The position numbers and the translations under genes were made by a program. Below the pieces are notes generated by a model, which did no database searches, was not told the DNA's origin, and saw only the letters and a list, made by a program, of their open reading frames with translations. Below are positions 16,441-25,645 of a DNA stretch of 64,000 nucleotides, in pieces. Origin of the DNA: Scybalomonas sp905214925 (GTDB lineage Bacteria; Bacillota; Clostridia; Lachnospirales; Lachnospiraceae); NCBI GenBank assembly GCA_905214925.1, contig CAJMOB010000009.1, positions 58,854-122,853 of the forward strand, given 5' to 3'. Position 1 is the stretch's first letter. Each line of letters opens with the position of its first letter.

Positions 16441-17577
16441 ATGGAGAAATTAAAAACATTTGAAGAACAGCTTACAGTATTACTTGCAATTGCCAGAAAG
16501 AAGAAAAATGTATTAGATTATGCAGAAATTCTTCAATTTTTTAAAGATAAAGAAGAGCTAACAGCAGAACGAATTGAACAAGTCTATGATTTTATGGAAA
16601 AAAATTCTGTTGATATTATAGCAATTCAGACAAAACGATCAGAAGAGGAGATAGATTTTTCAGAAGAGCCTGATAATCTAGAAGAGTTAGAGCAGTTAGA
16701 AGAAGTGGAAGAATTAGAAAAAGTGGATTTATCAGTGCCAGATGGTGTCTCTTACGATGATCCTGTTCGTATGTATTTAAAAGAGATTGGTAAAATCCCA
16801 TTGTTGAATTCAGAAGAGGAGATAGAACTTGCGAAACGTATTGAACATGGGGATGAAGAAGCAAAAAAACGACTAGCAGAAGCTAATTTACGGTTAGTTG
16901 TGAGTATTGCAAAGCGATATGTGGGACGCGGAATGCATTTTCTTGATTTGATTCAAGAAGGAAATATGGGGCTTATTAAAGCGGTAGATAAATTTGAATA
17001 TCAAAAAGGATATAAATTTAGCACGTATGCTACTTGGTGGATTCGTCAGGCTATTACAAGAGCCATTGCGGATCAAGCGAGAACGATTCGAATTCCTGTT
17101 CATATGGTTGAGACCATTAATCGAATTGTTCGTACATCAAGAGAGATGATACAAAAGTTAGGAAGAGAGCCTTTGCCAGAAGAACTTGCAAAGGAGTTGA
17201 ATATGGACGTAGAGCAGGTGCAAAAAGCCTTGAAAATCTCCCAAGAGCCAGTTTCTTTAGAAACTCCAGTAGGAGAAGAAGATGACAGCCATTTAGGAGA
17301 TTTTATTCAAGACGATAACATTCCTGTGCCTGCAGAAGCGGCAGCTTATGTGATGTTAAAGGAGCAGTTGTCAGAAGTTCTTTTAACATTAAATGAACGG
17401 GAGCAAAAAGTATTAAAACTACGGTTTGGACTAGATGATGGTAGAAGCCGTACGTTAGAAGAAGTTGGAAAAGAGTTTGATGTGACAAGAGAGAGAATTC
17501 GTCAAATTGAGGCGAAAGCTATTCGAAAACTTCGTCATCCAAGCCGTAGTAAAAAATTAAAAGATTATTTAGATTAA
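16441..17577 (+). CDS. rpoD: Primary RNA polymerase sigma factor RpoD/SigA
   Basis: The housekeeping sigma factor, 378 residues. It has region 1.1 at the N-terminus, an acidic linker, region 1.2/2 (MYLKEIGKIPLLNSEEEIEL, DLIQEGNMGLIKAVDKFEY), the -10 helix YATWWIRQAITRAIADQ, region 3 (REPLPEELAKELNMD) and region 4.2 (FDVTRERIRQIEAKAIRKL). Its place directly downstream of dnaG identifies it as the canonical copy. AAAGGG near 16427 is the ribosome site for ATG 16441. A paralogue lies at 7734-8909. Confidence 0.96.
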   Translation: MEKLKTFEEQLTVLLAIARKKKNVLDYAEILQFFKDKEELTAERIEQVYDFMEKNSVDIIAIQTKRSEEEIDFSEEPDNLEELEQLEEVEELEKVDLSVPDGVSYDDPVRMYLKEIGKIPLLNSEEEIELAKRIEHGDEEAKKRLAEANLRLVVSIAKRYVGRGMHFLDLIQEGNMGLIKAVDKFEYQKGYKFSTYATWWIRQAITRAIADQARTIRIPVHMVETINRIVRTSREMIQKLGREPLPEELAKELNMDVEQVQKALKISQEPVSLETPVGEEDDSHLGDFIQDDNIPVPAEAAAYVMLKEQLSEVLLTLNEREQKVLKLRFGLDDGRSRTLEEVGKEFDVTRERIRQIEAKAIRKLRHPSRSKKLKDYLD

Positions 17578-17603
17578 AGGATATAATTAGGAAGGAATCA
17601 TAC

Positions 17604-18323
17604 ATGATCACATTGTCAAAACGCATGGAAACCGTTGCTTTAATGGTGACAAAAGGAAATAGAATAGCGGATATTGGAACCGATCACGGTTATGTTCCTA
17701 TTTCGTTAGTGGAAAGAGAAATTGCAAAAAATGCCATTGCTATGGACGTTAGAAAAGGGCCACTTTCAAAAGCGACACAAAATATAAAGGAGCGCAATCT
17801 AGGAGAAAAAATAGAGACACGTTTATCCAATGGACTTGAAAAATTGAGAGAGGGGGAAGCGGACACAGTCATTATTGCAGGAATGGGCGGTGATCTCGTG
17901 GCAAAAATTTTACAAGAAGGAGCTTTTATACTGCCTTCCATCAAAGAATTAATTGTTCAGCCCCAGTCTGAAATTTATAAAGTTCGACAAAAACTCCATG
18001 AATTAAACTGGAAAATCATGGAGGAAAAAATGCTTGTAGAAGAAGGAAAATATTACACTGTAATCAAGGCAATTGGTGGACAAGAACAGTATGAAAAAGA
18101 ATGGGAATACCTCTATGGAAAGCGGTTATTAGAGAGTCAAGATCCAGTTTTAGAACAGTGGTTGTTAAAGGAAAAAAAGACAAGCGAGGAACTATTAGAG
18201 CGATTAGATCATGTGGATTCTCCTGCTGGATTAGAAAGAAAAAAAGAATTATTACATAAGGTAGAAAATTTAAAGGGAGGTCTTGCTTATTATGAAGGTA
18301 AAGGAACTGATACAACAACTTGA
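17604..18323 (+). CDS. trmK: tRNA (adenine(22)-N1)-methyltransferase
   Basis: A 239-residue SAM-dependent methyltransferase of the TrmK family, which makes m1A22 in tRNA. Motif I is RIADIGTDHGYVPI, then AMDVRKGPL and the family signature AGMGGDLVAKIL. AGGAAGG precedes ATG 17604. It sits after rpoD and overlaps the next gene by about 30 bases, the same order as Bacillus sigA-yqfN-yqfO, which supports the identification. Confidence 0.92.
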   Translation: MITLSKRMETVALMVTKGNRIADIGTDHGYVPISLVEREIAKNAIAMDVRKGPLSKATQNIKERNLGEKIETRLSNGLEKLREGEADTVIIAGMGGDLVAKILQEGAFILPSIKELIVQPQSEIYKVRQKLHELNWKIMEEKMLVEEGKYYTVIKAIGGQEQYEKEWEYLYGKRLLESQDPVLEQWLLKEKKTSEELLERLDHVDSPAGLERKKELLHKVENLKGGLAYYEGKGTDTTT

Positions 18324-19077
18324 AATGCTTTCTCCAAAACGCTATGCTTGCTCTTGGGATAATGTGGGACTTTTAGTGGGACGAAAGGACCAAGAAGTAA
18401 AAAAAGTCATTGTGACTCTTGATGTTACCGAGGAAGTAGTAAAAAAAGCGGTGGAGGAAAAGGCGGATTTCATCGTATCCCATCATCCGATGATTTTTTC
18501 TAGTTTGAAACAGGTCAATGAGGATACCGTGCTTGGAAGAAAAATACTTACGCTAATTGAAAATAAAATTGCCTGTTATGCCATGCATACCAATTTTGAT
18601 GTCATGGGAGGGATGGCACAATTAGCAGAAGAGAAATTGCAAATCGAAAATGGAGAACCTCTTGAAGTAACCGTAGAAGAAGATGGAAGGTTAGAAGGGA
18701 TTGGACGGGTTGGAGATTTAAAAAAGGAGATGACATTAAAGGAGTGTGCCCTTTTTGTGAAAGAGAAATTTCACGTTCCATCCATTGCTTTATTTGGTGA
18801 GGAAGAAAAGAAAATAAAACGAGTTGCTATTTGTCCAGGTTCTGGAAAAGGAATGGAGATAGAAGCGCTGAAAAAAAAGGCAGATGTATTAATTACTGGT
18901 GATATTGGACATCATAATGGAATCGATGCATTAGAAGAAGGGCTTGCCATTTTAGATGCGGGGCATTATGGTTTAGAACATATGTTTATGGAATTTATTT
19001 CGAATTACTTAGAAGAACATTGCGAAGAACTTGAAGTGAAAGTAATCGATAGTAAAAGTCCGTTCCATATGCTATAA
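18292..19077 (+). CDS. Nif3-like dinuclear metal center protein
   Basis: A 261-residue member of the Nif3/YqfO family (GTP cyclohydrolase I type 2-like), a toroidal metal-binding protein of uncertain function. Metal ligands are visible in SHHPMIF, AMHTNFDV and DAGHYGLEHMF. This is the short form without the inserted PII-like domain of some homologues. ATG 18292 has GGGAGG at 18275-18280; the TTG at 18283 lies too close to that site. It overlaps trmK by 32 bases, implying coupled translation. Confidence 0.88.
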   Translation: MKVKELIQQLEMLSPKRYACSWDNVGLLVGRKDQEVKKVIVTLDVTEEVVKKAVEEKADFIVSHHPMIFSSLKQVNEDTVLGRKILTLIENKIACYAMHTNFDVMGGMAQLAEEKLQIENGEPLEVTVEEDGRLEGIGRVGDLKKEMTLKECALFVKEKFHVPSIALFGEEEKKIKRVAICPGSGKGMEIEALKKKADVLITGDIGHHNGIDALEEGLAILDAGHYGLEHMFMEFISNYLEEHCEELEVKVIDSKSPFHML

Positions 19078-19184
19078 ATAGTGATAAAAAAGGCTTTTCT
19101 TTCATACAATAAACAAAATTGTGACATCGTAAAACAAGAAAATGACGCTATCTAAGATTGGACAACATAGAAAGGGGAAAGGCA

Positions 19185-20831
19185 ATGGTGACTATTCGTG
19201 TATTTGGACAGGAGAAAACAGTGGCAGAACATACAACTCTTTTGGATTTAGCAAAAGAGATGAAAAAAGAAAAAGTGTATGTGCTTGCAAAAAAATCGGG
19301 AATTCTTTGTGAATTATATAAAGAAGTAGAGGAAGGCGATGATATTGTTTTCTTAACAACAAAAGATAAGGCAGGGATGTCGGCATACAAAAGAAGTATG
19401 ACATTTTTAATGTTAAAAGCATTTCATGATTTGTTTAAAAAGAAAGATGCAAAAGTCATGGTAAAACATTCTTTAGGAGAATCTTATTACTGTGAAGTGG
19501 ATGGTGAAGATCAAGAGGAAGTGCTTTTAAGGTTACAAGAGGTAAAAGAGCGCATGGAAGTGCTAATAAAAGAGGATTGGCCGATTGAAAAACATATCAT
19601 TCGTACAGAAGAGGCGATGGAGCGTTTTCATCAATATGGAATGACGGCAAAAGAAAAATTGTTTCGCTATCGGAGAGGATCTACCACCAATCTCTATGTC
19701 ATTGATGGGTACGAAGATTATTTTTATGGGTATATGGTACCTTCTACAGGAGTTTTATCGGTCTTTTCATTAGAACCATATGAAAATGGATTTTTGCTTC
19801 GGATGCCGGCCAGAGAACAGCCAGAAGAGATTGCTCCTTTTATTCATCGTCCAAAATTATTTCAAATATTAAAAGAAGCAGAGGAATGGGGAAATACATT
19901 AGAAATTCAGACAGTAGGGGCTTTAAATAATGCAATTGTGGCTGGAAGAATGAATGAAGTGATTCTAATCCAAGAGGCGTTACAAGAAAAGAGATTGGCA
20001 AACTTAGCAGATGAAATCATCAAAAATAAGAAAAAAATTGTGTTAATTGCAGGCCCATCTTCTTCTGGGAAAACGACATTTTCCCATCGCTTATCTATTC
20101 AGTTAAAAATACATGGAATGAAGCCACACCCGATCTCCATTGATAATTATTTTAAAAATCGAGAAGATACTCCAAAAGATGAGAATGGAGAATATAATTT
20201 CGAAGTATTAGAGGCGTTAGATATTGATTTATTCCAAGAGAATATGCGAGATTTATTAAGTGGAAAAAAAGTATCTATGCCAACGTTTAATTTTATCAGT
20301 GGCGAAAAAGAATTTCGAAATCATTGGTTACAGTTAACCGATAAGGATATCTTAGTTATTGAAGGAATCCATGGATTAAATGGAGAGTTGACAAAAGAGC
20401 TTCCAAAGGAATCGATTTTTAAGATCTATATTAGTGCATTAACACCGATTAATATTGATGAACATAATCGTGTTGCTACAACAGATGCAAGGCTTCTTCG
20501 AAGAATTGTAAGAGATGCCAGCTATCGAGGAACGAAGGCGAAAGATACGATAGCTCGTTGGGATTCGGTAAGAAGAGGGGAAGAAAATTATATTTTCCCA
20601 TATCAAGAGGAAGCGGATGCTATGTTTAATTCAGCTTTAATTTATGAGATTTCGGTTTTAAAACAATATGCAGAACCATTATTATATGCTGTACCAACTG
20701 ATTGTGAAGAATATCAGGAAGCAAAACGATTATTAAAGTTCTTAGATTACTTTTTGGGAATTCCAAGTGAGAATATACCAAATAATTCGTTAATTCGAGA
20801 ATTTATTGGAGGGAATTGTTTCCATATTTAG
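19185..20831 (+). CDS. TGS-domain nucleoside (uridine) kinase-like protein
   Basis: A 548-residue fusion. Residues 1-60 form a TGS domain like that at the start of threonyl-tRNA synthetase. The next about 150 residues resemble the ThrRS second additional domain (HSLGESYYCEV, YMVPSTGVL). The C-terminal half is a P-loop kinase of the phosphoribulokinase/uridine kinase family, with Walker A GPSSSGKTT and the ISIDNYFKNREDTP substrate region. Such fusions are common in Clostridia and are annotated as nucleoside kinases; the substrate is not proven. ATG 19185 with AAGGGG at 19172-19177 is preferred over TTG 19158. Confidence 0.87.
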   Translation: MVTIRVFGQEKTVAEHTTLLDLAKEMKKEKVYVLAKKSGILCELYKEVEEGDDIVFLTTKDKAGMSAYKRSMTFLMLKAFHDLFKKKDAKVMVKHSLGESYYCEVDGEDQEEVLLRLQEVKERMEVLIKEDWPIEKHIIRTEEAMERFHQYGMTAKEKLFRYRRGSTTNLYVIDGYEDYFYGYMVPSTGVLSVFSLEPYENGFLLRMPAREQPEEIAPFIHRPKLFQILKEAEEWGNTLEIQTVGALNNAIVAGRMNEVILIQEALQEKRLANLADEIIKNKKKIVLIAGPSSSGKTTFSHRLSIQLKIHGMKPHPISIDNYFKNREDTPKDENGEYNFEVLEALDIDLFQENMRDLLSGKKVSMPTFNFISGEKEFRNHWLQLTDKDILVIEGIHGLNGELTKELPKESIFKIYISALTPINIDEHNRVATTDARLLRRIVRDASYRGTKAKDTIARWDSVRRGEENYIFPYQEEADAMFNSALIYEISVLKQYAEPLLYAVPTDCEEYQEAKRLLKFLDYFLGIPSENIPNNSLIREFIGGNCFHI

Positions 20832-20911
20832 TATTTTCAATAAAAATATTGTTTCCATCGTATCGTAATGAAAAAATATTGGATATAAAAAATATTTTCA
20901 ATAAAAAATTC

Positions 20912-20940
20912 TTGACATCTTTTCAACTATTTTATAGTAT
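20912..20940 (+). promoter_or_regulatory. Promoter of the valS T-box transcript
   Basis: TTGACA at 20912-20917 is followed by TAGTAT at 20935-20940 (17-base spacer) or TATAGT at 20933-20938 (15 bases). A 15-bp direct repeat, TATTTTCAATAAAAA, occurs upstream at 20832 and 20893. Confidence 0.65.
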
Positions 20941-20949
20941 TAGAGGTAG

Positions 20950-21262
20950 AAGTTTATAATAGAATGAAAATGTGATGAGAAAGAGGAGTATTCTAATAGC
21001 CCTTAGAAAGAGAACCATGCCCATAGGCTGAAAGACATGGATAAGAAGAGTTAGAAGAAGGTAGCTTTTGAACAGCATATCTGAATGAATGAAAAACTTA
21101 TATGAAATCTTGTATAAAGAGGTAGCATATTGTTTTTGATAGTAGGATATGACGGCTTGACCCCGTTATAGGCAGATGAGAAAGTAGTATTTGATTGATA
21201 CTATTAAAATAAGGTGGTACCGCGTATTTGACGCCCTTTGTGGAAACAAAGGGCGTTTTTTT
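20950..21262 (+). ncRNA. T-box riboswitch (valine) upstream of valS
   Basis: A leader that senses uncharged tRNA-Val and switches a terminator to an antiterminator. The conserved T-box bulge sequence AAGGTGGTACCGCG lies at 21211-21224. The terminator that competes with it is CGCCCTTTG (21232-21240) paired with CAAAGGGCG (about 21247-21255) and a T-run. The stem I region is near 20980-21065. A GTA codon at 21061-21063, on the 3' side of stem I, is the likely specifier and fits the downstream valyl-tRNA synthetase. The T-box itself is certain by motif; the specifier position is read by eye. Confidence 0.93.
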
Positions 21263-21268
21263 ATTTCA

Positions 21269-21316
21269 TAAGAAAGACCTAGCGCGCGGCAAAGTGAATA
21301 TTGCACACTTTGTTCT
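21269..21316. repeat. Dispersed GC-rich hairpin repeat, copy 1
   Basis: GCGCGCGGCAAAGTG at 21282-21296 and GCACACTTTGTTCT at 21303-21316. CAAAGTG pairs with CACTTTG. Both strings recur at 32020-32090. The upstream flank CATAAGAAAGACCTAGC is a diverged form of the ATAGGAAATTCCTAGC repeat. Confidence 0.6.
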
Positions 21317-21358
21317 GTTCTAGTATATCACTGGCAAAGAAAGATAAAGGAGAGTATT

Positions 21359-24013
21359 ATGGCAAAGGAATTAGAAAAAACATATAATCCTCAAGAGATT
21401 GAAGACAGAATTTATAAAAATTGGATGGACAAAAAATATTTTCATGCAGAAGTGGATCAGAGTAAGAAACCTTTTACAATTGTGATGCCACCTCCAAATG
21501 TAACAGGACAGCTCCATATGGGACATGCTCTTGATAATACAATGCAAGATATTTTAATTCGTTTTAAAAGAATGCAAGGATATAGTGCATTATGGCAACC
21601 AGGAACAGACCATGCTGCCATCGCAACGGAAGTAAAAGTTATTGAAAAATTAAAGTCAGAAGGCATTGATAAGGAAGAGTTAGGAAGAGAAGGTTTCCTT
21701 GAAAAAGCATGGGAATGGAAAGAAGAATACGGTGGAAGAATTATTAACCAGTTAAAGAAAATGGGTTCTTCAGCGGACTGGGATAGAGAACGCTTTACTA
21801 TGGATGAAGGTTGTTCAAAAGCAGTAGAAGAAGTTTTTGTAAAATTATATGAAAAAGGCTATATTTATAAAGGTTCTCGTATTGTAAACTGGTGTCCAGT
21901 ATGCCAGACTTCTATTTCTGACGCAGAAGTGGAACATGTGGATCAACCAGGACATTTTTGGCATATCAATTATCCAATTGTTGGAGAAGAAGGAAGATTT
22001 ATTGAAATCGCTACAACAAGACCGGAAACATTATTAGGGGATACCGCTATTGCTGTTCACCCAGAAGATGAACGCTATGCAGATTTAGTTGGAAAGATGG
22101 CAGAACTTCCACTTTGCAATCGTCAAATTCCAATTATCGCAGATACTTATGTAGATAAAGAGTTCGGTACAGGTGCTGTAAAAATCACACCAGCTCACGA
22201 TCCAAATGACTTTGAAGTAGGACGTCGCCATAATCTTCCAGAAATCAATGTGATGAACGACGATGCTACGATCAATGAAAAAGGTGGAAAATACGAAGGA
22301 ATGGCTCGCTATGATGCGAGAAAGGCTATCGTAAAAGATTTAGAAGAAGGCGGTTATTTAGTTCGTGTAGAAGATCATGCTCACAATGTTGGAACTCATG
22401 ACCGTTGTAAAGCTACTGTAGAGCCAATGGTAAAACAACAATGGTTTGTTCGCATGGAAGAGATGGCAAAACCAGCAATTGAAGCGCTTAAAAAAGGAGA
22501 TTTAGAGTTTGTTCCAGAACGCTTTGATAAAATCTATCTTCATTGGTTAGAAAACATTCGTGACTGGTGTATTTCTAGACAGTTATGGTGGGGACATCGA
22601 ATTCCAGCTTATTACTGTGATGAATGTGGAGAGATTATCGTTGCTCGCTCTACCGAAAAACCAGAAGTTTGTCCAAAATGTGGATGCAGTCATTTAACAC
22701 AAGATGAAGATACACTTGATACATGGTTTAGTTCTGCATTATGGCCATTTTCAACACTTGGTTGGCCAGAAAAAACAAAAGAATTAGAATATTTCTATCC
22801 AACCGATGTATTAGTAACAGGATATGATATTATTTTCTTCTGGGTAATCCGTATGGTATTTTCGGCATTAGAACAAACAGGAGAAGTTCCATTTAAACAC
22901 GTATTAATTCATGGACTTGTAAGAGATTCCCAAGGTCGTAAAATGAGTAAATCACTTGGAAATGGTATCGATCCAATTGAAGTTATTGATAAATATGGTG
23001 CAGATGCTCTTCGTTTAACATTGATTACAGGAAATGCGCCAGGAAATGATATGCGTTTTTATTGGGAACGTGTAGAGGCAAGCCGTAATTTTGCAAACAA
23101 AGTATGGAATGCTTCTCGTTTCATTATGATGAACTTAGAAAAAGCAGAAATCCCAGCGAAAATGGATGTAAACGCATTAACAAGTGCGGATAAATGGATC
23201 TTGTCAAAAGTAAATACATTGACAAAAGATGTAACAGAAAATATGGATAAGTTCGAACTTGGAATCGCTGTACAAAAAGTATATGACTTTATTTGGGAAG
23301 AATTCTGTGATTGGTATATTGAAATGGTAAAACCAAGACTTTATAACGATGCAGATGAAACAAAAGCGGCTGCACTTTGGACACTAAAACATGTGTTAAT
23401 TCAGTCTTTAAAACTTCTTCACCCATATATGCCATTTATTACAGAAGAGATCTTTTGTACTTTACAAGAGGAAGAAGAATCTATTATGATTTCAAAATGG
23501 CCAGAATATCAAGAAGAGTGGAGTTTTGAAGCGGATGAATTTGCCGTAGAAATCATGAAAGGGGCGGTAAGAAATATTCGTAACCTTCGTGCGGAAATGA
23601 ATGTAGCTCCAAGCAAAAAAGCAAAAGTTTTTGTTGTTTCTGAAAAAGAAGAAATCCGTAATGTGTTTGAAAATGGTAGAGTATTCTTTGAAACTCTCGC
23701 TTATGCAAGTGAAGTTTTTGTACAAGAAGATAAGGCTGGAATTGATGATGATGCCGTATCAACAGTGATTCCTGATGCCGTTATCTATATGCCATTTGCA
23801 GAACTTGTAGATATTGCTAAGGAATTAGAACGTCTTGAAAAAGAAGAAAAGAAATTAATCGGTGAAGTAAAACGTGTGGAAGGAATGCTTTCTAACGAGC
23901 GTTTTATGAGCAAAGCTCCACAGGCAAAAATCGATGAAGAAAAAGAAAAATTAGTGAAATATACAAGTATGTTAGAACAAGTAAGAGAACGTCTTGCCCA
24001 ATTAAAGAAATAA
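21359..24013 (+). CDS. valS: Valine--tRNA ligase
   Basis: Charges tRNA-Val and edits mischarged threonine. The 884 residues are a normal length. Class I motifs: HMGH at residues 53-56 and KMSKS at 528-532. The editing domain lies between about 200 and 340 (TTRPETLLGDTA). Zinc-like Cys pairs CDECG and CPKCG are near residues 420-440. The C-terminal coiled-coil arm is rich in Lys/Glu. AAAGGAGAG precedes ATG 21359. Regulated by the valine T-box in its leader. Confidence 0.97.
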   Translation: MAKELEKTYNPQEIEDRIYKNWMDKKYFHAEVDQSKKPFTIVMPPPNVTGQLHMGHALDNTMQDILIRFKRMQGYSALWQPGTDHAAIATEVKVIEKLKSEGIDKEELGREGFLEKAWEWKEEYGGRIINQLKKMGSSADWDRERFTMDEGCSKAVEEVFVKLYEKGYIYKGSRIVNWCPVCQTSISDAEVEHVDQPGHFWHINYPIVGEEGRFIEIATTRPETLLGDTAIAVHPEDERYADLVGKMAELPLCNRQIPIIADTYVDKEFGTGAVKITPAHDPNDFEVGRRHNLPEINVMNDDATINEKGGKYEGMARYDARKAIVKDLEEGGYLVRVEDHAHNVGTHDRCKATVEPMVKQQWFVRMEEMAKPAIEALKKGDLEFVPERFDKIYLHWLENIRDWCISRQLWWGHRIPAYYCDECGEIIVARSTEKPEVCPKCGCSHLTQDEDTLDTWFSSALWPFSTLGWPEKTKELEYFYPTDVLVTGYDIIFFWVIRMVFSALEQTGEVPFKHVLIHGLVRDSQGRKMSKSLGNGIDPIEVIDKYGADALRLTLITGNAPGNDMRFYWERVEASRNFANKVWNASRFIMMNLEKAEIPAKMDVNALTSADKWILSKVNTLTKDVTENMDKFELGIAVQKVYDFIWEEFCDWYIEMVKPRLYNDADETKAAALWTLKHVLIQSLKLLHPYMPFITEEIFCTLQEEEESIMISKWPEYQEEWSFEADEFAVEIMKGAVRNIRNLRAEMNVAPSKKAKVFVVSEKEEIRNVFENGRVFFETLAYASEVFVQEDKAGIDDDAVSTVIPDAVIYMPFAELVDIAKELERLEKEEKKLIGEVKRVEGMLSNERFMSKAPQAKIDEEKEKLVKYTSMLEQVRERLAQLKK

Positions 24014-24029
24014 TAGAGAGAAAGATAAC

Positions 24030-24077
24030 GGGGCTGTCCCACTAAGCGGATATGAGTTTGCTTAATGCGACAGCCTC
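24030..24077 (+). terminator. Long imperfect hairpin after valS
   Basis: GGGGCTGTCCCACTAAGC (24030-24047) pairs with GCTTAATGCGACAGCCTC (24060-24077) with two mismatches and one wobble. The following tract TCATCTTCGTTTT is only partly T-rich, so it is a weak terminator or a hairpin repeat acting as one. Confidence 0.55.
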
Positions 24078-24164
24078 ATCTTCGTTTTACGAAAGGTTTT
24101 AGTAGAGAGCTTTTTGTGTTTCAAAAAGCGTATGCGTTCTATGAGGGAGTGAAAATAATAAAAT

Positions 24165-25469
24165 ATGAGACAGGAATACACCTATGAAGAAGCAGTTGCT
24201 TATTTATTAGAAATCCCGAAATTTGCAAAAAAGACAACAAAAGAAAATTTATTAAGACTATTAGAGAAATTAGGAAATCCCCATTTAGCGAAAAAAGCAA
24301 TTCATGTAGCAGGTACCAATGGGAAAGGTTCTACTTGTGCTTACATGAATCGAATTTTGATGGAGAAAGAGGAACATGTAGGTCTTTTTACTTCTCCTCA
24401 CTTAGTTGTATTAGAGGAACGTTTTCAAATAGATGGGAAGCCTGTAAAAAAAGAAGAGTTTTTAGAGTGTTTTTGTTGCTTTAAGATGGCCATGGATCAA
24501 TTAGTGGAAGAAGGATATCCCCATGTTTCTTTTTTTGAAGGAATTTTTGTCATTGCCACTTTAATTTTTGAACGGCATAAAGAGATTACTTATGTCATTT
24601 ATGAAACAGGGCTTGGAGGAAGGCTTGATGCTACTAATGTGTTACAACCAGTCATTACTGTTATTACTTCCATCGGAAAAGATCATATGCAGTATTTGGG
24701 AAATACCATTTTAGAAATCGCAGGAGAGAAGGCAGGAATTATAAAGGAAAATACGCCTGTTGTCTATTTAGGGGATCAAGAGAGTTCTTCCATTATTTTG
24801 GAAAGAGCTGTCGAAAAAAATGCAAAAGCCATTGTGCTTTCAAAAGAAATGATTAAAATTCTGAAAAAGAATCAGAAAGCTATTGATTTTTCTATGAAGA
24901 ATCGATATATTAGATATGATAGTCTAACGATAGACACTTGTGCAGAGTATCAAGTAGAAAATGCGGGACTGGCTATTTTAGCTCTTTTTGAATTATGTTC
25001 GGATCTAAAGGAAGAAGAAGTAAAAAAAGGGTTAAGAAATATGAGATGGCCTTGTCGTATGGAACAAGTGATGGAAGATGTCTATATTGATGGCGCTCAC
25101 AATGAACCTGCAATTGTACAATTGGTTCAAACAGTAAAAAGCAATGGAAAAGAGGCAGGACTTTTATTTGCAGTAGTAGCAGATAAAGATTATAGGGCCA
25201 TGATTACATTGTTGACAAAAGAGCCTATCTTTTCTTCCATATTTATAACCGCAATTCGTGGGGAAAGGAAAGTGGATCCAGAGAGTATTGCAAAACAATT
25301 TTGTTCTATGGGACAAGAAAATGTGAAAATAATTTCAGAAAGTAGTAAAGAAGCGTTTTCAAAAGCTCTTGCATGGAAACAAAAGGGAAAAAATAGAATC
25401 TTATATTGCGCAGGCTCTTTATACTTAGCAGGGGAGTTAAGCGAAATAATAAGAGGAGAAAAGGAGTGA
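24165..25469 (+). CDS. folC: Bifunctional folylpolyglutamate synthase / dihydrofolate synthase
   Basis: Adds glutamate to folates (and, in many bacteria, to dihydropteroate). The 434 residues are standard. The ATP-binding loop is HVAGTNGKGSTCAYM; the Mur-ligase-like features YETGLGGRLDATN and the C-terminal DGAHNEPAIVQL follow. It begins at ATG 24165 with GAGGGAG about 15 bases upstream, a rather long spacing. The next gene starts six bases after its stop, suggesting co-transcription. Confidence 0.93.
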   Translation: MRQEYTYEEAVAYLLEIPKFAKKTTKENLLRLLEKLGNPHLAKKAIHVAGTNGKGSTCAYMNRILMEKEEHVGLFTSPHLVVLEERFQIDGKPVKKEEFLECFCCFKMAMDQLVEEGYPHVSFFEGIFVIATLIFERHKEITYVIYETGLGGRLDATNVLQPVITVITSIGKDHMQYLGNTILEIAGEKAGIIKENTPVVYLGDQESSSIILERAVEKNAKAIVLSKEMIKILKKNQKAIDFSMKNRYIRYDSLTIDTCAEYQVENAGLAILALFELCSDLKEEEVKKGLRNMRWPCRMEQVMEDVYIDGAHNEPAIVQLVQTVKSNGKEAGLLFAVVADKDYRAMITLLTKEPIFSSIFITAIRGERKVDPESIAKQFCSMGQENVKIISESSKEAFSKALAWKQKGKNRILYCAGSLYLAGELSEIIRGEKE

Positions 25470-25474
25470 CAGCG

Positions 25475-25633
25475 ATGATTAATTTTGCAGAAGAATTGAA
25501 GAAATTTCAGCCAGTTTCCGAAGTTGATCCATCGGAAAATGCGATTTATAAAGATGATTTAAAGGACATGACAGATATCATGTTGGAATTAGCAAAAGAA
25601 GCACAAGAATTAAAGTCAGGCAAGGATAATTAG
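25475..25633 (+). CDS. Conserved hypothetical 52-residue protein
   Basis: A small acidic cytoplasmic protein, MINFAEELKKFQPVSEVDP then a helical tail ending KSGKDN. It contains no Cys, signal or membrane helix. The frame is open further upstream inside folC, but ATG 25475 has AAGGAG at 25461-25466. It lies between folC and the zinc-ribbon TPR gene with short gaps on both sides (5 and 12 bases), so it is probably co-transcribed with both. Small proteins of this type follow folC in other Lachnospiraceae (recollection, not checked). It is not a convincing GatC. Confidence 0.65.
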   Translation: MINFAEELKKFQPVSEVDPSENAIYKDDLKDMTDIMLELAKEAQELKSGKDN

Positions 25634-25645
25634 GAGGCAGTCGCA

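Noticed and set aside
25475..25633. Identification of the 52-residue protein as GatC
   Set aside because: Size is too small and the GatC core is not visible. No gatA or gatB is nearby.
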